From Lutibaculum baratangense AMV1 (GTDB lineage Bacteria; Pseudomonadota; Alphaproteobacteria; Rhizobiales; Tepidamorphaceae), in contig NZ_AWXZ01000040.1 in NCBI RefSeq assembly GCF_000496075.1, forward strand, positions 310,001-374,000: DNA of 64,000 nt. Direction: 5' to 3'. Numbering within the stretch: the first letter of the stretch is position 1; each line of letters opens with the position of its first letter. Shown here piece by piece: positions 1 to 8,237 of this stretch. The position numbers were made by a program, and so were the translations under genes. The notes under the pieces were generated by a model. It had not been told where the DNA came from. It saw only the letters and a list, made by a program, of their open reading frames with translations, and did no database searches.

Positions 1-1149
1 CTTCGCCATGGCCGGCACCCTCAACACCCAGACGGCGGGCAGCATGCCGGAGGGCTTCAGGATGACCGCGTGATCGGCGACGGGCACCCGGTGGTCGGCC
101 CAGTCGTCCTTGTAGCCGCCCCCCGGCGGCAGGAGGTCGTAGATCTCCACCCCGCGCCCGGCGAGCGCCTCGACGGTGTGCTGCATCTGCAGCTTGCCCA
201 CGCCGAGCTTGTTGAGCTCCGGCGAGAAGGCGCCGAGGAAGGCGCAGTAACGTGGCCCGGAACAGAAGCCGATCTCGATCGCGATCGGCTCCCCGTCGAG
301 CCGCAGGCAGGACGCGAGCGTGCCGCCGTCGGGCATGCGCACGAGGGCGTCGAGCGCCGCCAGGATCTCCGGGTCGGCGAAGGCGCGCCCAACGCGTCCG
401 CTATTGGCCAGCCACTCTTCCTTCATCGCAATCCCCTGGCGCAGGAGCGCGCCTGCCTCGGCGCCGCCGGCGACGATATCGAAGCTCAGCACGCCCCGCT
501 TCTGGAGCTGGCGGGTGGTCCGGCCGTTGCGCTTGTCCATCGACGGATGGGTCGCGGCGATCGTCCCGGCTTCCCTGACGCCACCGAGGCGGAGGGCGGG
601 CGCCTCGCCGACCGAGCCGATCGCCTGCCCGTTCGTATTGAGCCATCGCGCGATGGCGGCATCGTCCCGCACGGCGTGGAAGAGAACGGCCGCGATGCCG
701 AAATCCGACCGGAGCCGTTGCAGCGCCTGCCGCAGCAACGCGTCGGGCACCGCTCCGGCGACCAGCGCGTCCCCGTACTGGCACAAGGGGCGACCCGCCA
801 CCTCGGCGACCGTCCCGAAGGGCGTCGTCCGCTCGACCAGGGGCAGGGAGAGGACGAGCCTCTCGCCCTGCCTCAGCGCCAGCAGCCGAAGCTTCTCGGG
901 CGGGCAGGCATGTCGCGCCCAGCTCGTCAGGAAGGCGTGGGTCTGGAACGGCGTGATCGCGCGCGACGCCGCCTCTTCGAGCGCGCAATGCTCGGGCCCC
1001 AGCCGATCGAGGCTTTCGAGGTCCGTGACGATCTCCACGCGGGCGTCGCGCGGGATCGCCGGCGGAGCGGCTCCCTCCGCCCCAAGCGCTAAGCCCGGCA
1101 GCGACGCGAGGCTGCCGAGATGAGCCGTGATGCCGACCAGCTCTTCCAT
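1..1149 (-). CDS. GNAT-family acetyltransferase, CelD/BcsL-like (3' end cut off)
   Basis: The frame is open from an ATG at 1149 (GGAGAA just upstream) to the window edge, 383 codons with no stop, so the C-terminus is missing. The protein is soluble. Its second half carries the features of the CelD/BcsL (Acetyltransf_6) type of GNAT fold: an EEWLANSGR helix, an FLGAFSPELNKLGVGKLQ segment resembling acetyl-CoA binding, and a DLLPPGGGYKDDWAD stretch near the end. Family members acylate exopolysaccharide or similar substrates, but the substrate here is unknown. The gene lies downstream of the CoxE-like gene on the same strand after a gap of about 110 bp. Confidence 0.75.
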   Translation of the reverse strand, partial: MEELVGITAHLGSLASLPGLALGAEGAAPPAIPRDARVEIVTDLESLDRLGPEHCALEEAASRAITPFQTHAFLTSWARHACPPEKLRLLALRQGERLVLSLPLVERTTPFGTVAEVAGRPLCQYGDALVAGAVPDALLRQALQRLRSDFGIAAVLFHAVRDDAAIARWLNTNGQAIGSVGEAPALRLGGVREAGTIAATHPSMDKRNGRTTRQLQKRGVLSFDIVAGGAEAGALLRQGIAMKEEWLANSGRVGRAFADPEILAALDALVRMPDGGTLASCLRLDGEPIAIEIGFCSGPRYCAFLGAFSPELNKLGVGKLQMQHTVEALAGRGVEIYDLLPPGGGYKDDWADHRVPVADHAVILKPSGMLPAVWVLRVPAMAK

Positions 1150-1257
1150 GACCGTTCTCCACCCGTTGCGACACCCTTGGTCAGGTGGGGTGGATATTTC
1201 GCAAACGCCGGTGCCGATCGCGGTCGAGGGTTAACGCTTGCTTGGCCGAAAGGCGCA

Positions 1258-2436
1258 TCAGCGGGACAGCTCCCGCACAGCACCCTCGAGGCCTTCGAGC
1301 GTGAGCGGGAACATGCGGCCCGCGAAGATCCGGCGGATCATCTCGATCGACTGCGTGTGCCGCCAGTGCTCCTGCGGCACGGGGTTGAGCCAGACCGCGT
1401 GGGGATAGACGCCGGTCACGCGTTCGAGCCAGGCACCGCCGGGCTCCTCGTTCATGTGCTCGACCGATCCGCCGGGAATCGCGATCTCGTAGGGGCTCAT
1501 CGACGCGTCGCCGACGAAGATGACCTTGTAGTCGCTGCCATAGGTGTGAAGCACGTCCCAGGTCGGCATGCGCTCCTGCCAGCGGCGGCGGTTCTCCTTC
1601 CACACGCCCTCGTAGAGGCAGTTGTGGAAGTAGAAATGCTCGAGCGTCTTGAACTCGCTGCGGGCGGCGGAGAAGAGCTCCTCGCACATGCCGACATGCC
1701 AGTCCATCGATCCGCCGACGTCGAGGAAGAGCAGGATCTTCACGGCGTTCCTGCGCTCGGGCCGGAAGGAAAGGTCTAGATATCCCTTGTCGGCCGTGCG
1801 CCGGATGGTGTCGTCGAGGTCGAGCTCGTCTGCCGCGCCGGTCCGGGCGAACTTGCGGAGCCGCTTCAGGGCGACCTTGATGTTGCGCGTGCCGATCTCG
1901 ACGCTGTCGTCGAGATCCCTGAACTCGCGCTTGTCCCACACCTTCACGGCGCGGAAGTTGCGATTGCCGTCCTGGCCGATACGGATGCCCTCGGGGTTGT
2001 ACCCGTAGGCGCCGAAGGGCGAGGTGCCTCCGGTGCCGATCCACTTGTTGCCGCCCTCGTGGCGGCCCTTCTGCTCGCGAAGCCGCTCGCGCAGCGTCTC
2101 CATCAGCCTGTCCCAGCCGCCGAGCGCCTCGATCCGGGCCTTCTCCTCGTCGCTGAGGTGCTTCTCGGCGAACTTCCTCAGCCACGCTTCGGGTATGTGC
2201 GCCGGTTCGGGCGCGTCGGACAGGAGCTCCAGGCCCTCGAAGACATGGCCGAAGACCCGGTCGAACCTGTCGAGATGGCGCTCGTCCTTCACGAGGATCG
2301 CGCGGGACAGGTAGTAGAAGTCCTCCACCCGCTTGTCCGCCAGGTCCGCCTCCAGCGCCTCCATGAGGTTGAGGTACTCGCGCAGGCTCACGGGGATCCC
2401 AGCTTCACGAAGCTCGTGGAAAAAGCCTACCAGCAT
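1258..2436 (-). CDS. CoxE-like VWA domain protein
   Basis: This 392-residue protein matches the CoxE/COG3552 family in length and layout: a helical N-terminal region (VGFFHELREAGIPVSLREYL), then a von Willebrand A fold with a DxGxS metal site (LDVGGSMD, Asp239 to Ser243). Family members usually work with a MoxR-type AAA ATPase in metalloenzyme maturation. No ATPase gene lies on either side here: upstream is an araC-type gene 6 bp away and downstream is an acetyltransferase. The partner may be just outside the window or elsewhere. The family call is firm; the role is not known. Confidence 0.85.
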   Translation of the reverse strand: MLVGFFHELREAGIPVSLREYLNLMEALEADLADKRVEDFYYLSRAILVKDERHLDRFDRVFGHVFEGLELLSDAPEPAHIPEAWLRKFAEKHLSDEEKARIEALGGWDRLMETLRERLREQKGRHEGGNKWIGTGGTSPFGAYGYNPEGIRIGQDGNRNFRAVKVWDKREFRDLDDSVEIGTRNIKVALKRLRKFARTGAADELDLDDTIRRTADKGYLDLSFRPERRNAVKILLFLDVGGSMDWHVGMCEELFSAARSEFKTLEHFYFHNCLYEGVWKENRRRWQERMPTWDVLHTYGSDYKVIFVGDASMSPYEIAIPGGSVEHMNEEPGGAWLERVTGVYPHAVWLNPVPQEHWRHTQSIEMIRRIFAGRMFPLTLEGLEGAVRELSR

Positions 2437-2442
2437 GCGAGC

Positions 2443-3420
2443 CTAGCCCCGCTGCCCATTGAGCCGCCGCGCCTGCCCCGGAGGATGGCCCGTCAGGCGC
2501 CTGTAGGCACGGCTGAACGCGGCCTGCGAGCGATAGCCCAGCCTGCGGGCGACGAGGTCGATGGGCATCCGTTCGCGTCCGATCCATTCCGAGGCCAGCC
2601 GCATTCTGAGCGCCGAGAGATAGCGCAGCGGCGTCGTTCCGGTGGCCGCCGCGAAGCGCTCGGCGAAGACCGAGCGGGAACAGCCCATCGTTGCCGCCAT
2701 CTCCGCGAGCGTCCAGTCGCGTCCGGGCTCCCGGTGCAAAGCCGCGAGCACCCTGCCGAGGCGCTCGTCGCGGAGCGCCGCCACCCATCCGGTGGCGTTG
2801 CCGCAGCCGCGCTCGACCCAGCCCCGCACGACGGACGCCGCGACCACGTCCGCCAGCCGCGCGAGGATGCCGGCTGAACCCACCCGCTCCTCCGTCATCT
2901 CCCGCTCCATCGCCTCGAGCAGCGGCCGTATCTCCGGCTGGCGGCCGAGGAGAGAGCAGACGAACAGAAACGGCGGCATCAGCTCGATCAGCGGATGCAT
3001 CGTGCCGAGCTCGAATTCCATGCTGGCCGTGAAGATCAGCACGTCCTTCGTCCGGCACGTCTCCGCCGAACGGGCTTCGATCGCACAGACGCCCGAGCAG
3101 AGCGGAACCGTCTCGAACTCCTCGTAAGGCCGGGTCCGGACCTCCTTGCTCGAGATCAGGGCATGCGGCTCGCCGCGCGGAAAAAGCACCGCGTCGCCGC
3201 TGGATATGGAGAGGACGTCTCCATCCGCCGTGCGAAGGAGTGCCTCGCCATGGGCGACGAAGTGGAAACGCGCGTGGTCGGAGCGGGCGAAGGCGACGCC
3301 GAAGGGCGGCGAAAAGCTGAGCTTGCCGTAGCTCGCCCCGCGCAATCGCATGCCCATCAGGAGATCGCTCAGCGGATCTCCCGAAGAAGACGTGTCAGGT
3401 CCGGACGTTCGGTCAAGCAT
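2443..3420 (-). CDS. AraC family transcriptional regulator
   Basis: This 325-residue protein has a cupin-like N-terminal sensor domain (about 20-200, with the segment GDAVLFPRGEPHALIS) followed by a two-helix-turn-helix AraC DNA-binding domain (about 220-325; TLAEMAATMGCSRSVFAERF and VARRLGYRSQAAFSRAYRRLTG). The ATG at 3420 (MLDRTSGP) is preferred because the frame upstream is very long but low-complexity and runs antisense to the transporter gene. The gene is divergent from an MFS efflux pump starting at about 3484, the usual arrangement for a regulator of drug or metabolite efflux, so it probably controls that pump. Confidence 0.88.
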   Translation of the reverse strand: MLDRTSGPDTSSSGDPLSDLLMGMRLRGASYGKLSFSPPFGVAFARSDHARFHFVAHGEALLRTADGDVLSISSGDAVLFPRGEPHALISSKEVRTRPYEEFETVPLCSGVCAIEARSAETCRTKDVLIFTASMEFELGTMHPLIELMPPFLFVCSLLGRQPEIRPLLEAMEREMTEERVGSAGILARLADVVAASVVRGWVERGCGNATGWVAALRDERLGRVLAALHREPGRDWTLAEMAATMGCSRSVFAERFAAATGTTPLRYLSALRMRLASEWIGRERMPIDLVARRLGYRSQAAFSRAYRRLTGHPPGQARRLNGQRG

Positions 3421-3483
3421 TGCGGAATTTCTGTCATAGATCGTGCGGAAGCGCCACCCATCTCTGAGCCTCACCTTCTCAGC

Positions 3484-4704
3484 ATGGGACTTCCAAGCAT
3501 GAGCCCACACCGCACCACCGCCGGGGAACCGGCCGCATCGCTTGCGCCCGCCTGGGCCGCCGTAGCCTCGATGAGCCTCGGCGTCTTCGGGCTCGTCGGC
3601 GCCGAGTTCCTGCCCGCCAGCCTGCTGACGTCGATGGCCTCCGACCTCGCCGTCAGCGAAGGCATGGCGGGGCAAGCCGTCACCGCGACGGCGGTCACGG
3701 GTCTGCTCGCGAGCCTGACGGTCGCGGCGCTGACCTACGGGATCGATCGCCGCCGGGTTCTGCTGGGCTTCTCGGTGCTTCTCGTGTTGTCGAACTTCGT
3801 CGTCGCGCTCGCGCCCAACATGTGGGTGCTGCTTCTCGGCCGCATTCTGCTCGGCGCCGCCCTCGGCGGGTTCTGGTCGCTGTCCACCGCGGTGGTGATG
3901 CGGCTCGTCCCGCCTGCCGACGTCCCCCGGGCCCTCTCGATCGTCGTCTCGGGCGTCTCGGCAGCCACGATCTTCGCCGCCCCCGTCGGCAGCTTCCTCG
4001 GCGAGCTCTGGGGGTGGCGGTCCGTGTTCGTGGGGGCTGCCGTGCTCGGCGGCATCACCTTCATGATGCAGCTCGCCACGCTGCCCGCGCTGCCGCCGCG
4101 CGGCCGTGCGAGCCTCGGCACCCTCGCGAGGCTCCTGGCGCGCCGGCGGGTGGCGCTCGCGATGCTGGCGGTGCTGCTCGTCTTCGCCGGCCACATGGGC
4201 ATGTTCACCTATGTGCGGCCCTTTCTCGAGGGGGTGACGGGCATCGGTGTCGGCGCCGTCTCGGCCACGCTGCTCGCCTTCGGCGTCGCGAACTTCGCCG
4301 GCAACTATCTCGGCGGGCTCATGGTGGCACGCTCGCTGCGGCTGACGCTCGCGCTCGCGCCGTTGACCATCGGCACCCTCGCGATCCTGCTGGCCGGCAC
4401 GGGCGGGAGCTTCGTGACGGATCTCGCCATCGTGTCGCTCTGGGGCCTGAGTTTCGGGACCGTGCCCGTCGGCTGGTCGGCGTGGATCGCCCGCTCGGTG
4501 GAGGACGAGGCGGAGAGTGCCGGTGGCCTGCTGGTCGCGGCCATAAACCTGGCCATCGCGCTCGGCGCGGCCGTCGGCGGTCTGGTGCTGGAACTGAGCG
4601 GCATCGAGAGCGTGTTCGTGGCCAGCGGCTCGCTGCTCCTGCTCGCGGCCGCCACCGTCCTCGCGGCGGTCCGGCCGGCTGCCATGGCTGCGAAGGCTAC
4701 CTGA
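3484..4704 (+). CDS. MFS efflux transporter, DHA1/NepI-like
   Basis: About 400 residues with twelve predicted membrane segments. The loop between segments 2 and 3 is marked by YGIDRRRVLLG, and the segment 4-5 region by GRILLGAALGGFWSLSTAVVMRLVPP, which fits the proton-coupled DHA1 efflux family (NepI/PbuE/AraJ-like). Such pumps export nucleosides, sugars or drugs; the substrate cannot be read from the sequence. Two ATGs are possible (3484 and 3499) and neither has a strong ribosome binding site. The divergent AraC regulator on the other side of the 63-bp gap is the likely controller. Confidence 0.88.
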   Translation: MGLPSMSPHRTTAGEPAASLAPAWAAVASMSLGVFGLVGAEFLPASLLTSMASDLAVSEGMAGQAVTATAVTGLLASLTVAALTYGIDRRRVLLGFSVLLVLSNFVVALAPNMWVLLLGRILLGAALGGFWSLSTAVVMRLVPPADVPRALSIVVSGVSAATIFAAPVGSFLGELWGWRSVFVGAAVLGGITFMMQLATLPALPPRGRASLGTLARLLARRRVALAMLAVLLVFAGHMGMFTYVRPFLEGVTGIGVGAVSATLLAFGVANFAGNYLGGLMVARSLRLTLALAPLTIGTLAILLAGTGGSFVTDLAIVSLWGLSFGTVPVGWSAWIARSVEDEAESAGGLLVAAINLAIALGAAVGGLVLELSGIESVFVASGSLLLLAAATVLAAVRPAAMAAKAT

Positions 4705-4717
4705 CCCCACGCGAGGC

Positions 4718-4753
4718 GCTTCTGCCGCTCCGGTCGCACGGTGCGGCAGAAGT
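4718..4753. terminator. Bidirectional terminator hairpin
   Basis: An 11-bp stem (4718-4728 with 4743-4753, GCTTCTGCCGC against GCGGCAGAAGT, one G-T pair) lies in the 54-bp gap between the convergent MFS and periplasmic protein genes. No clear T-run follows, so Rho-independent activity is inferred from position and stem strength. Confidence 0.55.
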
Positions 4754-4758
4754 GGTCC

Positions 4759-5289
4759 TCAGTTCTCGCGTTCGAATACGATCCGGCCGACGTCGAAGCG
4801 GCCGCGGTTCGGGTCGACCCCCGTCATTTCCATCACATAGGCGCCGGATTGCCCGAATCTCAGCGTGATCGTCGGCGAGGCGCCTTCGGGGATGCCGCCG
4901 CCCGATTCCAGCACGAGGTTCAGCAGATTCTCCTGGGCCGTGCCCGAGACCTGGGCGCTGCCCATCCCTGCGTCCCAGCTGCCGGCGTAGAAATCTCCGC
5001 CCTGGGCGACGACCCGTGCGGAGATGCGGCGGGTGTCCTCGCCGGCGGCGCAGCGGCCCGACTGCTCGAGCACCGTCCCATCCTGGGCGAGCTTTGCCGA
5101 GATGCGGCAGAAGGCGCTGCGTGGCTGGCCTCCGGGCTCCATCACGACCTCTCCACGGCCGACCCACTGGCCCTCGAAGCGCTGCAGCAGGGGGTCGGCC
5201 TGCGCCGGGGCGGCGAGGGTGGCCCCGACGGCGAGGGTCGCCGCTGCCGCAGCCAGAGTTCCGCGACGAAGATGAGAGCTCGAGATCAT
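4759..5289 (-). CDS. Secreted protein of unknown function
   Basis: This 176-residue protein is read from the ATG at 5289 (MISSSHLRRG); an in-frame ATG 24 bases upstream is possible but would place extra residues before the signal peptide. An Ala-rich hydrophobic segment ends at APAQADP, a typical Sec signal peptide cleavage region. The mature part (RFEGQWVGRGEV... AYVMEMTGVDP) alternates short beta-like strands and resembles small lipocalin or heme-binding barrels, but no family is recognised. Two cysteines (CRISAK and GRCAAG) could form a disulfide in the periplasm. It is convergent with the transporter gene. Confidence 0.7.
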   Translation of the reverse strand: MISSSHLRRGTLAAAAATLAVGATLAAPAQADPLLQRFEGQWVGRGEVVMEPGGQPRSAFCRISAKLAQDGTVLEQSGRCAAGEDTRRISARVVAQGGDFYAGSWDAGMGSAQVSGTAQENLLNLVLESGGGIPEGASPTITLRFGQSGAYVMEMTGVDPNRGRFDVGRIVFEREN

Positions 5290-5495
5290 GTGGCGCTCCG
5301 CGAAAGGCTGCATCTCGCAGCCAATGTAGTGGCTTGGCTGGGCATAACCAGTGGCCCGTATTTGCGGCGAGGGAGAGGCGATCCCTGAGGACGCAGCCGA
5401 AGAAGGATCGATTTCTGCGCTTCTGCCGTTGATGGATGAGGTCTGCCCGCTAGGTGCATCGCGGCGACCAGGAGCGCTAGAGGGGAGAAGCGGAT

Positions 5496-5897
5496 ATGGC
5501 TTCGAGGGCTGGAAGCGGCGCGGCGTGGGGCGTGTGGCTGCTGTTGGCGGGCTCGATCGCGGCGCTCGCGGCCGCGGCGTTCTACACGTTCAACGACGGC
5601 AACGGTATCGCCTTCACGGGCGGGACCTACCTGGTGCTCGTCTCGACGGCCCTCTTGCTCGCGGGCGCGATGATCCTGACGCAGTACCGGGACATGCCCG
5701 GATGGTTCAGCGGCACGCTGGGGCTCCTGATCCTTCTCGACATACTGGGAACGGCGGCAGCCGCCTATTTCCTCCTTGCCTGGGTTCTTCTCGGGCTGAT
5801 GGGCTTCTGCCTCCTCGCCTGGCTCCTCCACCTCTTCGCCGATCCCGCGAGATACCGGGTCCTGGAAAGCCGAGCGATCGAAAGGAAAACCGCATGA
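5496..5897 (+). CDS. Small membrane subunit of PQQ dehydrogenase (SldB-like)
   Basis: This 133-residue protein has about four hydrophobic segments (roughly 10-30, 40-60, 72-94 and 98-118). Its stop codon overlaps the start of the PQQ dehydrogenase gene (ATGA at 5894-5897), so the two are translationally coupled. The pair has the same order and sizes as sldB-sldA of acetic acid bacteria, where the small membrane protein anchors the quinoprotein and passes electrons to ubiquinone. It also resembles the N-terminal membrane domain of membrane-bound glucose dehydrogenase, here encoded separately. The role is inferred mainly from gene order and topology. Confidence 0.78.
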   Translation: MASRAGSGAAWGVWLLLAGSIAALAAAAFYTFNDGNGIAFTGGTYLVLVSTALLLAGAMILTQYRDMPGWFSGTLGLLILLDILGTAAAAYFLLAWVLLGLMGFCLLAWLLHLFADPARYRVLESRAIERKTA

Positions 5898-8089
5898 CGA
5901 AGACGAGGCTGATCGCCCTCAGCACAGTCGCTTCCCTGGCACTGACGGCCGCGATGGCGCCTGCCCTGGCTCAGGAAGCCGGGACGGACCAGCCGCCGAT
6001 CGCGGGCGAGCCGGAGGACACCGGACAGGGGCAGGGCGGCACGCCGTCCGGGCCGGAAGGTGGTGCCGACGAGCCGTCGGGGGAGGGCGCCGGCTTCACA
6101 GGTGAGACCGAGTCGTCGATCGACCACACGGGAGCGGACGCGGATCCATCGCGTTACGAGACCGAAGCCACCACGACCGAGCCCGCCGGAATGGGCGCGA
6201 CCGTCGAGAGCGGCCCCGCGGCCGGGGCTGGCGGGCGGGGGCCCGATGCATGGATGGAGACACCGGACAGCTGGGCGACGTTCAACGGCGACCTGATGGC
6301 GCAGAAATACTCGCCCGCCGACCAGATCACGCCGGAGAACGTCGGAAACCTCGAGAAGGTCTGGGAGTACCACACCGGCGACGTCTCCGACGGCTCGGAA
6401 GACATCCCCACGACGGTGTGGTCCGCGACCCCGCTCTTCGTCAACGACACGCTCTATATCGGGACGCCGTTCTACCGGATCATCGCGCTCGAGCCCGCGA
6501 CGGGCGAGGAGAAGTGGGTCTTCGATCCCGATGCCCGGCTCGAGGCCCTGACGCAGCCGGCCATGAAGAACCGCGGCGTCGCCTACTGGCAGGCGGACGA
6601 GCCCCAGGAGGGCGAGGCCTGCCAGAAGATCGTCTATATCGGCACGATGGACGCCAAGCTCTACGGCGTCGATGCCGACACGGGCGAGACCTGCGACGGC
6701 TTCGGCGACGGCGGCGTGGTCGACGTGAACCAGTGGAACACGGTCAACGCGAAGTGGCCGCTCTCGCTCCTGCAGCCGCCGACGGTCTACAACGACACGC
6801 TGTTCCTCGGCTGGGCCGGCAAGGACTGGACTGATTCGGCCGCGCCTCCGGGCACCGTCTTCGCGCTCGACGCGCGCTCGGGCGAGCTCAAGTGGATGTT
6901 CCATGCCCTGCCGAACGAGGTGATCGAGCGCACGGGCACGGCGAATGTCTGGGCGTCGATGTCGCTCGACCCGGAGCGGGGCCTTCTCTACCTGCCGATC
7001 TCCTCTCCGAGCCCGAACTACTACGGCGGCAACAGGCTGGAGGAACTGCCGCTGGCGACGTCCGTCACCGCGGTCGACACGGAGACGGGCGAGGTCGCCT
7101 GGAGCCGGCAACTCGTCCACCACGACATCTGGGACTACGACACCGTCGCGCCCCCGACGCTCGTCGACATCGAGAAGGACGGGGAGACGGTGCCGGCCCT
7201 CGTCCAGACGTCGAAGCAGGGCTTCATCTACGTCCTGAACCGCGAGACCGGCGAGGACGTCTATCCCGTCGAGGAGCGCCCGGTGCCGGCCTCCGACATC
7301 GAGGGCGAGGAGGCGTCGCCGACCCAGCCCTTCGTGGATACGCCGGCACCCGTCGTCGACGACGACTGGCCGGGCGTCTTCTGGCTCGCCGATCTCGTCG
7401 CGTTCGGCGGGTGCTCCGAACGGGCGGAAGGCGTGCGCTGGGAGGGCAGGTTCACGCCGCCGAGCCTCGAGGGCACGATCGCCTACCCGCCGACGACCGG
7501 CGGCGCCCAGTGGGGCGGCGGCTCCGTCGACCCCCGGACCGGCATCTATGTCGTCAACACGAACTCGGTCGTGCAGATCTACACGCTCATCCCGCGCGAG
7601 GAGTTTCAGGAGGAGGGGCAGGAAGGCGAGACCGCCGGCTTCTATGCCCAGGGCGACGTGCCCTACGGCTTCCAGCTCGAGACCTTCCTCAACTGGGCCG
7701 GCATGCCGTGCTGGAACCCGCCCTACGGCCACATCCAGGCCTACGATCTGAAGACGGGCGAGCGGCTGTGGCGGCATCCCTTCGGCCAGGTGCAGAGATA
7801 CGGCTTCTACATGCCGGAATCCTGGGGCTCGGTGACGATCGGCGGGCCGGTGATCACGGCGTCCGGCCTCATCTTCATCGGCGCCTCGATGGATAGCCGC
7901 GTCCGTGCCCTCTCCCTCGAGACGGGCGAGGTGCTCTGGCAGGACCTCGTCGAGGCGCCCGCTGTCTCGTTGCCGGCGGTCTACACCTATCAGGGCCGGC
8001 AATACGTGACCTTCATCGTCGGCGGGAACACGATCCTCCTGCCGAAGGTCAGCGACCAGGTCGTGACCTACGCGTTGCCGCAGGACTGA
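5894..8089 (+). CDS. PQQ-dependent polyol/sugar dehydrogenase, SldA/GDH-like
   Basis: 731 residues. A Sec signal peptide (about 1-26, ending APALAQ) is followed by an unusual acidic Gly/Glu/Thr-rich stretch (about 27-105) and then an eight-bladed quinoprotein propeller beginning near WATFNGDLMAQKYSP. Motifs typical of membrane-type glucose and glycerol dehydrogenases are visible, including HHDIWDYD and ASPTQPF. The enzyme should oxidise a polyol or aldose in the periplasm and reduce quinone through the upstream membrane subunit. Substrate specificity (glucose, glycerol, sorbitol) cannot be decided here. No PQQ biosynthesis genes lie in the window. Confidence 0.88.
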   Translation: MTKTRLIALSTVASLALTAAMAPALAQEAGTDQPPIAGEPEDTGQGQGGTPSGPEGGADEPSGEGAGFTGETESSIDHTGADADPSRYETEATTTEPAGMGATVESGPAAGAGGRGPDAWMETPDSWATFNGDLMAQKYSPADQITPENVGNLEKVWEYHTGDVSDGSEDIPTTVWSATPLFVNDTLYIGTPFYRIIALEPATGEEKWVFDPDARLEALTQPAMKNRGVAYWQADEPQEGEACQKIVYIGTMDAKLYGVDADTGETCDGFGDGGVVDVNQWNTVNAKWPLSLLQPPTVYNDTLFLGWAGKDWTDSAAPPGTVFALDARSGELKWMFHALPNEVIERTGTANVWASMSLDPERGLLYLPISSPSPNYYGGNRLEELPLATSVTAVDTETGEVAWSRQLVHHDIWDYDTVAPPTLVDIEKDGETVPALVQTSKQGFIYVLNRETGEDVYPVEERPVPASDIEGEEASPTQPFVDTPAPVVDDDWPGVFWLADLVAFGGCSERAEGVRWEGRFTPPSLEGTIAYPPTTGGAQWGGGSVDPRTGIYVVNTNSVVQIYTLIPREEFQEEGQEGETAGFYAQGDVPYGFQLETFLNWAGMPCWNPPYGHIQAYDLKTGERLWRHPFGQVQRYGFYMPESWGSVTIGGPVITASGLIFIGASMDSRVRALSLETGEVLWQDLVEAPAVSLPAVYTYQGRQYVTFIVGGNTILLPKVSDQVVTYALPQD

Positions 8090-8124
8090 CGGTCCTGGAA
8101 CGGGCGAACAGCGTCTTGCTTCTT

Positions 8125-8151
8125 CGGGCGGCGGGAAAAACCTGCCGCCCG
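8125..8151 (+). terminator. Terminator hairpin after the PQQ dehydrogenase
   Basis: An 11-bp GC-rich stem (8125-8135 with 8141-8151, one G-T pair) closes an AAAAA loop 35 bases after the stop codon. No T-run follows. It separates the dehydrogenase pair from the catalase gene. Confidence 0.55.
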
Positions 8152-8237
8152 CATGAAACGATTCCCCGCGTGAGGTGTTCACCGGTTCGAGGGGCGGTGT
8201 GTGGAACGCCCGTCCGACCACCGAACAGGAGGAATCC

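Noticed and set aside
70-1092. Long plus-strand open frame antisense to the first gene
   Set aside because: Its translation is Arg/Gly/Glu-rich without motifs, while the minus strand reads a coherent GNAT protein over the full stretch.
3421-4710. N-terminal extension of the AraC gene across the MFS gene
   Set aside because: The extension is low-complexity and antisense to a clear transporter gene; the AraC protein is complete from 3420.
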